A stretch of 64,000 nt of DNA from Oscillibacter sp. (GTDB lineage: Bacteria > Bacillota > Clostridia > Oscillospirales > Oscillospiraceae): contig JAFUNB010000016.1 in the NCBI GenBank assembly GCA_017482345.1, positions 1-64,000 of the forward strand, read 5' to 3'. Positions 32,651 to 41,447 of the stretch are shown piece by piece. The notes beneath the pieces were generated by a model. The model made no database searches. It worked only from the letters and a program-made list of their open reading frames with translations, and was not told the DNA's origin. Position numbers and translations under genes: made by a program. How positions within the stretch are numbered: position 1 is the stretch's first letter; each line of letters starts with the position of its first letter.

Positions 32651-33932
32651 ATCGGTTGTTGAACTCATGGACAGCCTTGAAGGCGGCCCAGATGTTTTCG
32701 GCGGGGACGCCGCTGACAATGTTGTGGATGGTGTTGAACACATAGCCGCCGTCCCGGCTGAGAATCTCCAGCCGCTCCTTCACCTGCGCGGCCACCTCTT
32801 CCGTCGTACCCCGCGGCAGGGTGGTCTGAGTGTCCACGCCGCCGCCCCAGAACACCAGCTTGTCGCCATACTTGTCCTTCAGCATATGGGGATCCATGCC
32901 GGTGGCGGACAGCTGGACGGGGTTGAGAATGTCCATGCCCATATCCACGAAGTCGTCCAGCAGGCGCACCACGCTGCCGCAGGAATGGAAGAAGGTCTTC
33001 CAGTTGGTGTTTTCATGGATCCAGCCGCAGATCTTCGTGTAATAGGGCTTATACAGCGCTTGGAACGTGGCAGAGGACATGAACTCACTGGTCTGGGTGC
33101 CGAAGTCCTTGGCGCTGACGTAGCAGACCTGGATCCGGTCGCCTACCGCCTGCCTGTAGATCTCCAGATTTTTCAGCATGGTCTCCGTCTGCAGGCTGAA
33201 GACCTCATGGACGTAATCCGGATACAGAAGCTCGGCCACGCACCAGTCGTCAAACTTGCGGATGCCCCTGGGCGCCTTTTCAAAGGGGCCGGGATACAGG
33301 CCGGGATCGCCGAAGCCGGCGCCGCTGAGATTGCCCACGATGGCGTAGTCCGTCTCTTCATACAGCCGCTTGGCCTCCCGCTCATAGTAGCGGGCGGTCT
33401 CGTCGCTCATGACGGAGAAGAGGGTTTTGAAATCCTCCCGGGGCGTCAGGTCTTCCTCGTCCACCTCGTCCATATCCACGCCGGGGGAGCGGTCGATGAA
33501 GTTGAAATAGGAGCCACCGGGGGCCATATAGATGGAGGGCTTAGCGGTGCGGTCGCCCTGGGGATACATGTAGACGCCGCCGTCCGGCATCACGTCGTAC
33601 TGGGTCTCGCCGTTGATGAGGGTGGGTGTGCCGTCCGACATAATAAAGCGCTGCTTTTCGCCCTTGCCCACGATGCCCACGGTATCCTCTGGATGGAACA
33701 GGCCCACCACGTCGGTCTGGACAACGTCCCGCAGGTCCCCATCCACCCAGCCCAGCATCTGGGAGATGTTGTGGACAGTGATGTCCCGCTCCGGCAGCCC
33801 CAGGAACTTGCGCAGCTGATACAGCGCCGAGGCGTTGATGCCCGTCTGCAGCGTGGCGCCCAGGTCGATGGGCACCCGGTCCGGCTGGCGGTGGTTGATG
33901 GCGGCAAGAACACGCTCTCTGGATGTCATCAT
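32649..33932 (-). CDS. UroD-fold protein, 427 aa, paralogue of the 28245 gene
   Basis: This 427-residue protein closely resembles the one at 28245-29522. The start MMTSRERVLAAINHRQPDRVPIDLGAT, the zinc motif FFHSCGSVVRLLDDFVDMGMDILNP, the FWGGGVDTQ segment and the C-terminal NTIHNIVSGVPAENIWAAFKA are nearly superimposable. Differences cluster in the central region, where substrate specificity would be expected (SSATFQALYKPYYTK against SPDLFRQLYKPHYKR). The ATG at 33932 follows GGGAGGACTTTGCC. It is divergent from AraC copy 3, so the pair is a duplicated module. Confidence 0.82.
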   Translation of the reverse strand: MMTSRERVLAAINHRQPDRVPIDLGATLQTGINASALYQLRKFLGLPERDITVHNISQMLGWVDGDLRDVVQTDVVGLFHPEDTVGIVGKGEKQRFIMSDGTPTLINGETQYDVMPDGGVYMYPQGDRTAKPSIYMAPGGSYFNFIDRSPGVDMDEVDEEDLTPREDFKTLFSVMSDETARYYEREAKRLYEETDYAIVGNLSGAGFGDPGLYPGPFEKAPRGIRKFDDWCVAELLYPDYVHEVFSLQTETMLKNLEIYRQAVGDRIQVCYVSAKDFGTQTSEFMSSATFQALYKPYYTKICGWIHENTNWKTFFHSCGSVVRLLDDFVDMGMDILNPVQLSATGMDPHMLKDKYGDKLVFWGGGVDTQTTLPRGTTEEVAAQVKERLEILSRDGGYVFNTIHNIVSGVPAENIWAAFKAVHEFNNR

Positions 33933-34129
33933 GGCAAAGTCCTCCCGTATCCGGCGGAAACGCCGGTTTTTTGTTCTATTGATTATCATACCGTGCTGCC
34001 GCCGCCAAAGAAACACAGAATCTTGCGGCGTTTTTTTACTTCTTGCTCCGGCGGCCGCCTGTCGTTTGACGCAGGGGGGACGGACATGGTAAAATCTGCT
34101 TGAAAACCACGGGGGAGGGGGATACGCTT
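33933..34129. promoter_or_regulatory. Divergent control region of UroD/AraC pair 3
   Basis: TTGACG (34066-34071) and TAAAAT (34090-34095) at 18-base spacing form the AraC copy 3 promoter. Half-sites TTGCGG (34023-34028) and TTGCTC (34043-34048) lie 20 bases apart upstream. Minus-strand TATGAT (33985-33990) is a likely -10 for the UroD gene, matching pair 1. Confidence 0.7.
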
Positions 34130-34972
34130 ATGTTGGTGCCAAAGGAACCGGGCGTCTGTCCGGGTTCGGACTTCTGCTTCTATACCCCCTCTGAAAATGC
34201 CCGCCGGATGCTGTACTATCTTGTCTCCTGCGGCCATTACTACACCAACCACGAATACCGCATCTGTCGGGGCGACATTGGCAGCTGCGTGATATTCTAT
34301 ATCTGCAGCGGCCAGCTGACCGTCCGCTGCCGCGACGTCTCCATGACGGCCCGGCCGGGTCAGGTGGTGTTCCTCAACTGCCATCTGCCCCACGAATACT
34401 ACGGCAGCGCGGAATTTATCTGGCTGCATCTGGACGGCGTGAACACCCAGCAGATCTGGGAGGGTGTCTGCCGGGAGCACGGCGGCTTTGTGTTCGACAC
34501 CCCCTGCGCCGACGAGATCCGGCGGCGCATCTACGAGGTCATCTACGCCTGCCGGAACGAGCAGCTGCCCCATGAGATGCTCCTGTCCGAAAAGCTGTAC
34601 GCCCTGCTGATCGCCTGTCTCATGGGCCGGGCGGAGGAGGCCGACCCTGCATCGGACGATCCCATCCAGGCCTCCATGCAGTTCATCCGGAAACACTACC
34701 ATCTGGATCTGACGCTGGAGGACATGGCCCGGCAGGCCAGCATGAGCAAGTACCACTTCTCCCGCCTGTTCAAAAAGCATTGCGGCTACTCGCCCCACGA
34801 ATTTCTGACCCTGACCCGCCTGAACCGGGCCAAGCACCTGCTGAAGACCACTGATCTGCCCATCAAGCAGATCGCTCAGGAAGTAGGGTATCAGAGCGTG
34901 GCCTCCTTCACCAATACGTTTGCCGGACGGGTGGGCGTCACGCCCTCCCGCTTCCGCCAGTACCCCGTCTGA
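34130..34972 (+). CDS. AraC-family regulator (cupin sensor), copy 3
   Basis: This 280-residue regulator is the third close paralogue. Its cupin domain has RICRGDIGSCVIFYICSGQLTV and RPGQVVFLNCHLPHEYYG. The DNA-binding domain has LTLEDMARQASMSKYHFSRLFKKHCG and IKQIAQEVGYQSVASFTNTFAGRVGVTPSRFRQY. Recognition helices differ only slightly from copies 1 and 2, so cross-recognition of the TTGCGG half-sites is possible. The ATG at 34130 has GGGGGAGGGGG upstream. It is divergent from the 427-residue UroD gene. Confidence 0.92.
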   Translation: MLVPKEPGVCPGSDFCFYTPSENARRMLYYLVSCGHYYTNHEYRICRGDIGSCVIFYICSGQLTVRCRDVSMTARPGQVVFLNCHLPHEYYGSAEFIWLHLDGVNTQQIWEGVCREHGGFVFDTPCADEIRRRIYEVIYACRNEQLPHEMLLSEKLYALLIACLMGRAEEADPASDDPIQASMQFIRKHYHLDLTLEDMARQASMSKYHFSRLFKKHCGYSPHEFLTLTRLNRAKHLLKTTDLPIKQIAQEVGYQSVASFTNTFAGRVGVTPSRFRQYPV

Positions 34973-35127
34973 GGCGGCGGTCTCTTTGGATGCATGCGCA
35001 ATTTTGTACAAAAAATGGCGCTTTGATGCAAGACAATCCGCCTCGTCTTCTGCTACCATAAGCATACAAGTTCATATTGCTCCGGCTTTTGTGGCATATG
35101 CGCGACCCCGCTCTCCGGGCGGGACAC
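34973..35127. other. Gap between AraC copy 3 and the riboswitch
   Basis: No gene is seen here. The promoter for the riboswitch-controlled operon must lie within this stretch, but I find no pair of boxes good enough to name. TACCAT at 35054 is the only faint -10 candidate. Confidence 0.4.
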
Positions 35128-35330
35128 GCATCTTTGTTCTGCTGAACAAGGGAATCAGGTGCAAACCCTGAACACGGTCGGTCTGCTCTCTGGCAGGCCG
35201 ACTGTGCTGTAAGCATGGAGCGCGTCTCTTTTCCGCGAAAGCGGGTCATTGGAGTGCAGACACTCTGAGAAGGCGAGGGGCGCGCGCTGACATTCGTCTG
35301 AACATGTAAGTCAGAAGACCTACAAAACGG
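35128..35330 (+). promoter_or_regulatory. Cobalamin riboswitch
   Basis: The conserved core of the B12 riboswitch is readable in order: AAGGGAATCAGGTGCAAACC with GAACACGG (35148-35176), the TGTAAGC junction (35208-35214), GTCATTGG (35244-35251), GAGAAGGC (35267-35274) and the B12 box around AGTCAGAAGACCTAC (35309-35323). Bound adenosylcobalamin or a related corrinoid should switch off the downstream operon through the terminator at 35392-35420. It directly controls the surface protein and ECF transporter genes. Confidence 0.93.
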
Positions 35331-35361
35331 GAACACCTCCGGTGTCTCCCTGCCTGTGCTT

Positions 35362-35380
35362 GCGGCAGTATCACTGCCGC
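35362..35380 (+). other. Hairpin in the riboswitch expression platform
   Basis: GCGGCAGT (35362-35369) pairs with ACTGCCGC (35373-35380). It lies between the B12 box and the terminator and may form part of the alternative pairing. Confidence 0.45.
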
Positions 35381-35391
35381 CGATTCACCAT

Positions 35392-35420
35392 AAAAGCGGA
35401 TGCGTTTGCATCCGCTTTTT
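35392..35420 (+). terminator. Riboswitch-controlled terminator
   Basis: A 12-bp perfect stem (35392-35403 with 35408-35419, loop GTTT) ends in a T-run. It sits between the riboswitch aptamer and the first gene, as expected for transcription attenuation by cobalamin. Confidence 0.88.
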
Positions 35421-35497
35421 CTGTTGAAAGCCGGCCCTGACCCCTTTCAACGCCTGTTGGCGATCCTGATAATTCTTTCCCATCAAGGAGGAAACCC

Positions 35498-38400
35498 ATG
35501 AAACGAAAGCTCCTTTCCATCCTGCTGTCTCTTGCGATGGTGTTCAGCCTGCTGCCTGTCAGCGCTGTGGCCGCCGAAGCGCAGGAGACCACCGTCTACG
35601 TCTCCGCCGCCAAGGGCGGCGAATTCCTGACGGGAATCGACGACACCGCCATCGCCTATGTCCCCGTTCAGGTCTCCGGCGATGCCCCTACCATCCACGA
35701 CGCCTTCCTGGCCCTGCACCAGCAGTACTATGACGGCGACGCTGCCGACGCCTACACCGGCTCCGGCTACACCGTCTCCAAGTTCTGGGGCGTCAGCTCC
35801 ACCTCCGTGGGCTACTATCTGGACGACACCTACGCCATGAGCCTCAGCGACGAGGTATCCGACGGCTCCCACATCTACTTCTGGTTCTATCAGGACGCCT
35901 ACTGGTCCGACGCCTACACCTACTTTGACAAGACGGAGCTGGAAGTCTCTGGCGGCGAGACCTTTGCGCTGACGCTGACCAGCGCGGACTACATGAATCC
36001 CGGCCCCCTGTCCGGCGCCGCCATCACCGTGGACGGCCGCGACAGCGGCGAGGTCACCGATGCGGACGGCTGCGTTTCTCTGCAGCTGACCGATGACGGC
36101 ACCTACCTCATCTCCGCCGAGGTGTCCGACGGCTCCTACATCGTTCCGCCCGTCTGCATCGTCACCGTTTCCGGTTCTGTCAGCGAGGACGCCCAGCAGC
36201 AGGCCGTGGAGGCAGACGCCGCTGCCCTGACGCTGACCTATGACGGCGGCGACCAGCTGGCTCTGCCCACCCAGGGTGAGAGCGGACTGACCTCCATCGC
36301 CTGGTCCTCCGGCGATCCCGACATCATCTCCAACCGCGGCGCCGTGGTCAAGCAGCTGACGGAGCAGACCGTGACCATGACCGCCGCCATCTCCTGCGGC
36401 AGCTTCAGTGACACCCGGGAGTTTACAATCACCGTTCCCGCTTTGAGCGAGGCTGAGCTGCTGGAGCGGCTGCAGGCCGCGGCAAGCGCCCTGACTGCCG
36501 ATGCGCTGGCTCCGGTGGAATACACCGGCAATTCCGGCTACGGCTATAGCTATGACTCCGTGGTCTGCGACACCAACCTGCTGACCAAGGCCCAGTCCAT
36601 CGCGGACGAGGCCGCCCCCGGCGTGCAGGCGGCCTTTGACGAGACCTTTTCCGCCGGCACCCTCATCAGCGAGGACGGCGACATCACCTATCCCGCCGAG
36701 AGCGCCAGCGCCGACGTGGTCTTTACCCTGACGCTGGGCGGGAGCGAACAGACCCACGCCGTGACCGGCATCCAGATCCCCGCCCACACCAAGACCAAGG
36801 CTGAGGCCGTGCAGGCGCTGATGGACTCCGTGACGCTGGAGAGCGTTCTGAACGGCCAGACGGCCGACGCCGTGTCCGGCGAACTGTTCCTTCCCGCCGG
36901 CAGCAGCTACGGTTTGCAGGTCACATGGGAATCCGACAACGAGGCCGTGGTCATTGAACGGGCCACCATCTCCTCCGGCGGCGTGACCCGTCAGGATCAT
37001 GAGGTCACCCCGCCCCAGTATGGCGAGGAGGACGCCGTTGTCACCCTGACCGCCACCTTTGATTATTCCGACTCCGCCCAGAGCTACAGCATGTGCGACG
37101 CCGGCCCCATGCCCGCAGACAACACCAAGACCTTCTCCTTCACCGTTCCCGCCCTGTCCCAGGAGGCGTATGAGGCCCTGCTGGCCCACATGGAAAACGC
37201 CCTGAACACCGTGGCCATCACGCTGTTTGCGGACAAGACCACCGCCGCTGATCTGACCGCTGTCACGGAGGATCTGATGCTCCCCGCGCCGGAGGGCTAT
37301 GCCACGGCTACCGTGTGGACCTCTGACAACGACGCCATCGCCGCTCCCGCATACAGCACCGGCCGCGCCGCCGTCTCCCGTCCCGCCGTGGGTCAGGCGG
37401 ACGTGACCGGCGATCTGACCATCACCATCACCAAAAACGGCTACACCCGCCAGCGCTCCATCCCCGCCACCGTCCGGGCCTGGACACAGGAGGATCTGGA
37501 TCAGAAGGCTGCCGACCTGCAGTCCGTGGCTGACGCGCTGACCTTTGAGGCCATCAAGGGCAAGAACACCGCCGCCGGGCATGTGACGGCAAAGCTGGCG
37601 CTGGCCAAGAGTGCCGCATGGAACAATGGTGCCGTCAAGTTCTACACCTACACCAGCACCACCAACCCGTACACCATCTCCTGGTCCATCACCCCCGCCG
37701 GCATCGTGGACAATTACGGCAACATCTCCCGTCCCGATGTGGACACGGAGGTGCAGCTCACCGCCACCGTCGCCCTGAAAACCCCCATCGACGGCATCGA
37801 CCCCGTCACCAAGGTGATCACGCTGACCGTTCCCACGGAGCGCACCGCCAACACCACCGCCGACCTGACCGGTCTGCTGGAGAACATCGCCGCCTCCTAC
37901 GCACAGGATGACGACACCGGCGAGTGGGTGATCATGGATATGGGCGCCTATGCCACTGCCTTCCCCGAGGCAGTCTCCGCCACCACCGACGCCGCCCTCC
38001 AGTCCTATCTGAACACCTCCATCGAGGCGCTGGGCGGCAGCACTGTGGGCGAATCCACCTATTCCAAGACCATTCTGGCTCTGGCCGCACAGGGCATCGA
38101 CCCGAAGCAGCTCTATGCCGCCGGCAGCACCACACCCATCGACGCCGTTGCCGCGCTGGCCGCCCTGAACCACAGCTCCAGCGCCTGGTCCGCTGTCTAT
38201 ACCATGGCTGCCCTCCAGCTGAGTGAGGACGACATCGCCGCCGCAGAGCAGGCTCTGCTCTCCGCCGTGCTGGCCGCGCAGGGTGAGGATGGCAGCTGGA
38301 ACGAGTGGGGCACCATCGACACCACCGCCAATATGCTGGCCGGCCTGTCCTTCTATGCCGGCGATGCCGATGTGGACGCGGCCATTGACCGGGGCGTGGC

Positions 38401-39760
38401 CTATCTCGCCAGCCAGATGGGCGAGGACGGCACCTACGACGACGGCTACGGCTCCAACGCCAACTCCACCGCCATGGTGGTCATCGGCCTTGCCGCCGTG
38501 GGCGTGAACCCCGACACCGACCCCCGCTTTATCCGCAACGGCAACAGCGTGCTGGACGGTCTGCTCAGCTTCGCCGCGGGCGAAGACGGCTTTGGCTATC
38601 AGGACAACGCCGCCATCAGCGACTACTCCACCGAGCAGGGCTTCCGCGCTCTCATCGCCGCATGGCAGATGCTCTCCGGCAAGGATTCCTACAACGTCTA
38701 TGACTTCACCGCAAACCAGCTGACCCCCGGCTACGCCGTCGAATCCGATCCTGACGACGATTCCGGCAAGGACGAGGGCGGCAGCTCCGGCGGCTCCGGC
38801 AGCGCCGACGAGGACACCATCTCCATCACCTTTACGCTGAAGACCCACAAGGAGACCTGGATCAAGGCCCACAGCGTGGAGTTAGAGGAGGACGCCACCG
38901 TGGCCGACGCCTTCCATGAGGTGCTGGACGGCCGGGAGGGCTTCTCCTATGTGGAGGAGAACAACTACATCCGCTCCATCACCAAAAACGGCAAGACCTG
39001 GGGCGAATTTGACGCCGGAAAGAACTCTGGCTGGAAGTTCCAGATCAACGGCGCCGCACCCGGCGTGGGCATGGAGGCCCGCGTTCTGGAGGACGGCGAC
39101 GATCTGGTCTGGTACTATGTGACCGATTACACCACGGACTCCACCCCCGACGAGGACGACGATGACAAGCCCGCCGCCGAAAAGCTCCCCACCCTGGAGG
39201 AGACCGCGGCGCTGGCTCTGCCCTTCACGGACATCAGCGAGGACTACTGGGCCCGGGAGGCCATCGGCTATGTCTACGGCGCAGGCCTGATGAACGGCAC
39301 TGCCGCCGACACCTTCTCTCCCTTGCGCTCCGTCACCCGCGGCATGATCGTCACCATTCTCTACCGTCTGGAGGGCAGTCCCGCCGTCAGAGGCGATATG
39401 CCCTTCAGCGATGTGGCTGAGACCGCCTACTGCGCGGACGCTGTGAAGTGGGCCGAGGAGCAGAACATCGCCAGCGGCTACGCCGACGGCACCTTCCGCC
39501 CCAACGTCCCCGTCTCCCGCCAGCAGCTGGCCGCCTTCCTGTACCGCTATGCCGACCGCAGCGGCGCCGACATGACCGGCTCCGCCGATCTGAGCGGCTA
39601 TGATGACGCCGATCAGGTGGGCGAATTCGCCCGGGACGCCATGGCCTGGGCCAACGGCGCCGGACTGATCAACGGAACCGCTGACAACCGCCTGAATCCC
39701 GCCGGCACTGCCACCCGCGCGCAGGCCGCCGCCATTCTCACCCGCTATCTGACCAAGTAA
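35498..39760 (+). CDS. S-layer-anchored transcobalamin-like protein (Ig-like, alpha/alpha barrel, DUF4430, three SLH)
   Basis: This 1420-residue exported protein has a signal peptide (1-26, cleavage near SAVAA-E). An N-terminal region (about 40-130) has DUF4430-like spacing (APTIHDAFLALHQQ, WFYQDAYWSD). Several bacterial Ig-like modules follow (about 220-780, repeating ITVPALSE/TVTW-type edges). The prenyltransferase-like alpha/alpha barrel (about 790-1070) has repeats such as QLSEDDIAAAEQALLSAVLAAQGEDGSW and MGEDGTYDDGY. A DUF4430 domain (about 1109-1205) contains GKNSGWKFQINGAAPGVG. Three SLH domains (about 1240-1420) close the protein. Alpha/alpha barrel plus DUF4430 is the architecture of animal intrinsic factor and transcobalamin. 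With the B12 riboswitch upstream and ECF transporter downstream, surface corrinoid capture is the best inference. Confidence 0.88.
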   Translation: MKRKLLSILLSLAMVFSLLPVSAVAAEAQETTVYVSAAKGGEFLTGIDDTAIAYVPVQVSGDAPTIHDAFLALHQQYYDGDAADAYTGSGYTVSKFWGVSSTSVGYYLDDTYAMSLSDEVSDGSHIYFWFYQDAYWSDAYTYFDKTELEVSGGETFALTLTSADYMNPGPLSGAAITVDGRDSGEVTDADGCVSLQLTDDGTYLISAEVSDGSYIVPPVCIVTVSGSVSEDAQQQAVEADAAALTLTYDGGDQLALPTQGESGLTSIAWSSGDPDIISNRGAVVKQLTEQTVTMTAAISCGSFSDTREFTITVPALSEAELLERLQAAASALTADALAPVEYTGNSGYGYSYDSVVCDTNLLTKAQSIADEAAPGVQAAFDETFSAGTLISEDGDITYPAESASADVVFTLTLGGSEQTHAVTGIQIPAHTKTKAEAVQALMDSVTLESVLNGQTADAVSGELFLPAGSSYGLQVTWESDNEAVVIERATISSGGVTRQDHEVTPPQYGEEDAVVTLTATFDYSDSAQSYSMCDAGPMPADNTKTFSFTVPALSQEAYEALLAHMENALNTVAITLFADKTTAADLTAVTEDLMLPAPEGYATATVWTSDNDAIAAPAYSTGRAAVSRPAVGQADVTGDLTITITKNGYTRQRSIPATVRAWTQEDLDQKAADLQSVADALTFEAIKGKNTAAGHVTAKLALAKSAAWNNGAVKFYTYTSTTNPYTISWSITPAGIVDNYGNISRPDVDTEVQLTATVALKTPIDGIDPVTKVITLTVPTERTANTTADLTGLLENIAASYAQDDDTGEWVIMDMGAYATAFPEAVSATTDAALQSYLNTSIEALGGSTVGESTYSKTILALAAQGIDPKQLYAAGSTTPIDAVAALAALNHSSSAWSAVYTMAALQLSEDDIAAAEQALLSAVLAAQGEDGSWNEWGTIDTTANMLAGLSFYAGDADVDAAIDRGVAYLASQMGEDGTYDDGYGSNANSTAMVVIGLAAVGVNPDTDPRFIRNGNSVLDGLLSFAAGEDGFGYQDNAAISDYSTEQGFRALIAAWQMLSGKDSYNVYDFTANQLTPGYAVESDPDDDSGKDEGGSSGGSGSADEDTISITFTLKTHKETWIKAHSVELEEDATVADAFHEVLDGREGFSYVEENNYIRSITKNGKTWGEFDAGKNSGWKFQINGAAPGVGMEARVLEDGDDLVWYYVTDYTTDSTPDEDDDDKPAAEKLPTLEETAALALPFTDISEDYWAREAIGYVYGAGLMNGTAADTFSPLRSVTRGMIVTILYRLEGSPAVRGDMPFSDVAETAYCADAVKWAEEQNIASGYADGTFRPNVPVSRQQLAAFLYRYADRSGADMTGSADLSGYDDADQVGEFARDAMAWANGAGLINGTADNRLNPAGTATRAQAAAILTRYLTK

Positions 39761-39772
39761 CAACGACCGACC

Positions 39773-39800
39773 GGCAGGCATTCCTTCGGGGATGCCTGCC
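39773..39800 (+). other. Intercistronic hairpin
   Basis: GGCAGGCAT (39773-39781) pairs with ATGCCTGCC (39792-39800). No U-tract follows, so it probably tunes mRNA stability between the two surface protein genes. Confidence 0.55.
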
Positions 39801-39821
39801 GCCGAACAGGGGGAAACGACC

Positions 39822-41438
39822 ATGACCAAACGAAACCGCCGCGTGATGGGCCTGCTTCTGGCGCTGCTTCTGGCCGTCCAGCTGACCGCGCCGGCAGCCG
39901 CCGCGAATATCGGCAAGCTGGACGCTGCTGTAAACGCCGGCGCCGCCTATCTGCTGAACACCGTCACTGCGCCTGCTATCCGCGCCGTGGGCGGCGAATG
40001 GACCGTCATCGGTCTGGCCCGCAGCGGCTGCGAGGTGCCCCAGCGCTACTGGGACGACTATTACGCCGCCGTAGAGCGGGAGGTGCGGGCCTCTGACGGC
40101 CTTCTGCACGCCAGAAAGTACACGGAGCACTCCCGTGTCATTCTGGCTCTCACCGCCATCGGCGCCGATCCCACAAATGTGGCGGGGTATGATCTGCTGC
40201 TCCCTCTGGGCGACTTTGACCAGACCGTCTGGCAGGGCGTCAACGGCCCCATCTGGGCGCTGATCGCGCTGGACTCCGGCGGCTATGAGATCCCCGTCCA
40301 CCCAACTGCCGCCACCCAGGCTACCCGTCAGCTGTATGTGAAGGAAATTCTGGACTGCCAGCTGCCGGACGGCGGCTGGAGTCTCGGCGGAACAGCCCCC
40401 TCCGATCCGGACGTCACCGGCATGGCGCTGCAGGCGCTGGCAAACTACCGCACCCAGTCTGCCGTCCGCGCCGCTGTGGACAAGGCGCTGGCCCTGCTCA
40501 GCCGGCAGCAGAACGCTGACGGCGGCTATTCCAGCGGCTCCGCCGCCAATACGGAAAGCGCCGTGCAGGTGCTGGTGGCCCTGTGTGCCCTTGGAATTTC
40601 CACAGAGGACAGCCGTTTTGTGAAAAACGGCCGCTCTCTGACCGACTATCTGCTGCAGTGTCAAAACGCCGACGGCAGCTTTTTCCACACCGCCGGCTCC
40701 GGCCAGACGCTGATGACCTCCGAGCAGGGCTTTTACGGTCTTGTGGCCGCCCTCCGGCAGCAAAACCGGCAGACATTCCTGTATGAGATGTCGGACGCGA
40801 AGCCGCTGCTGTCCGGCAGCGGGGCCGCTGATGCCCGCCACCCGGACCTGCATCCGGCGGCGGTGACATCCCCCGGCGTCACCTTCCCGGACATCGCAAA
40901 CCATCCGGACCGGACCGCCATCGAGGCGCTGGCCGCCCGGGGCATTGTCGGCGGCTTCACCAGTGAGCGCTTCGGCCCCAACGACACCATGACCCGGGCG
41001 CAGTTCGCCGCCGTGATGGTGCGGGGGTTGGGTCTACCCCAGCAGACGGCACAGCCCTTTACCGATGTGGCTGCGGACAGCTGGTGTGCCGCTTATGTGG
41101 GCAGCGCCCACGCCTACGGCATCGTAAACGGCAAAACGGCCGCGACGTTTGATCCCAGCGGCACCATCACCCGTCAGCAGGCGGCTGCCATGGTGGCCCG
41201 GGCCGCCGCACTGTGCGGTCTGACCACCTCCCTCACCGACCAGCAGATTCGCAACGCGCTGGCACCCTTCGCCGATCAGCAGAGCATCGGCACATGGGCC
41301 AGAGAGAGCATGGCGTTCTGCTACCGGGAGGGGATTCTGGACGACAGCGGACTGTATGTGGAGCCCCATCGTCCCATTCTGCGCTGCGAGATCGCCCAGA
41401 TGCTGTATCAGCTGCTGGAGCGGGCAGACCTGTTGTAA
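39822..41438 (+). CDS. Exported alpha/alpha-barrel protein with SLH domains (transcobalamin alpha-domain-like)
   Basis: This 538-residue protein has a signal peptide (1-28, ending TAPAAAA). A prenyltransferase/transcobalamin-like alpha/alpha barrel spans about 30-335, with repeats CQLPDGGWSLGG, RQQNADGGYSSG and CQNADGSFFHT. Three SLH domains (about 355-538) include FPDIANHPDRTAIEALAARGIVGG and FTDVAADSWCAAYVGSAHAYGIVNG. It has no DUF4430 of its own; the next gene supplies one. The pair could form a two-piece corrinoid-binding unit on the cell surface. The ATG at 39822 has AGGGGGAAACGACC upstream. Confidence 0.87.
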   Translation: MTKRNRRVMGLLLALLLAVQLTAPAAAANIGKLDAAVNAGAAYLLNTVTAPAIRAVGGEWTVIGLARSGCEVPQRYWDDYYAAVEREVRASDGLLHARKYTEHSRVILALTAIGADPTNVAGYDLLLPLGDFDQTVWQGVNGPIWALIALDSGGYEIPVHPTAATQATRQLYVKEILDCQLPDGGWSLGGTAPSDPDVTGMALQALANYRTQSAVRAAVDKALALLSRQQNADGGYSSGSAANTESAVQVLVALCALGISTEDSRFVKNGRSLTDYLLQCQNADGSFFHTAGSGQTLMTSEQGFYGLVAALRQQNRQTFLYEMSDAKPLLSGSGAADARHPDLHPAAVTSPGVTFPDIANHPDRTAIEALAARGIVGGFTSERFGPNDTMTRAQFAAVMVRGLGLPQQTAQPFTDVAADSWCAAYVGSAHAYGIVNGKTAATFDPSGTITRQQAAAMVARAAALCGLTTSLTDQQIRNALAPFADQQSIGTWARESMAFCYREGILDDSGLYVEPHRPILRCEIAQMLYQLLERADLL

Positions 41439-41447
41439 GGAGGCTCC

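Noticed and set aside
38750..38815. Short Gly/Ser/Asp-rich repeat in the large surface protein as a separate repeat element
   Set aside because: It is a flexible linker between the barrel and DUF4430 domains, not a DNA-level repeat.
35483..38872. Very long open frame on the minus strand opposite the large surface protein gene
   Set aside because: It has low-complexity Gly/Val/His/Ala-rich content expected from reading a GC-rich gene backwards, no ribosome-binding site and no family likeness. The plus-strand gene has a signal peptide and clear domains.
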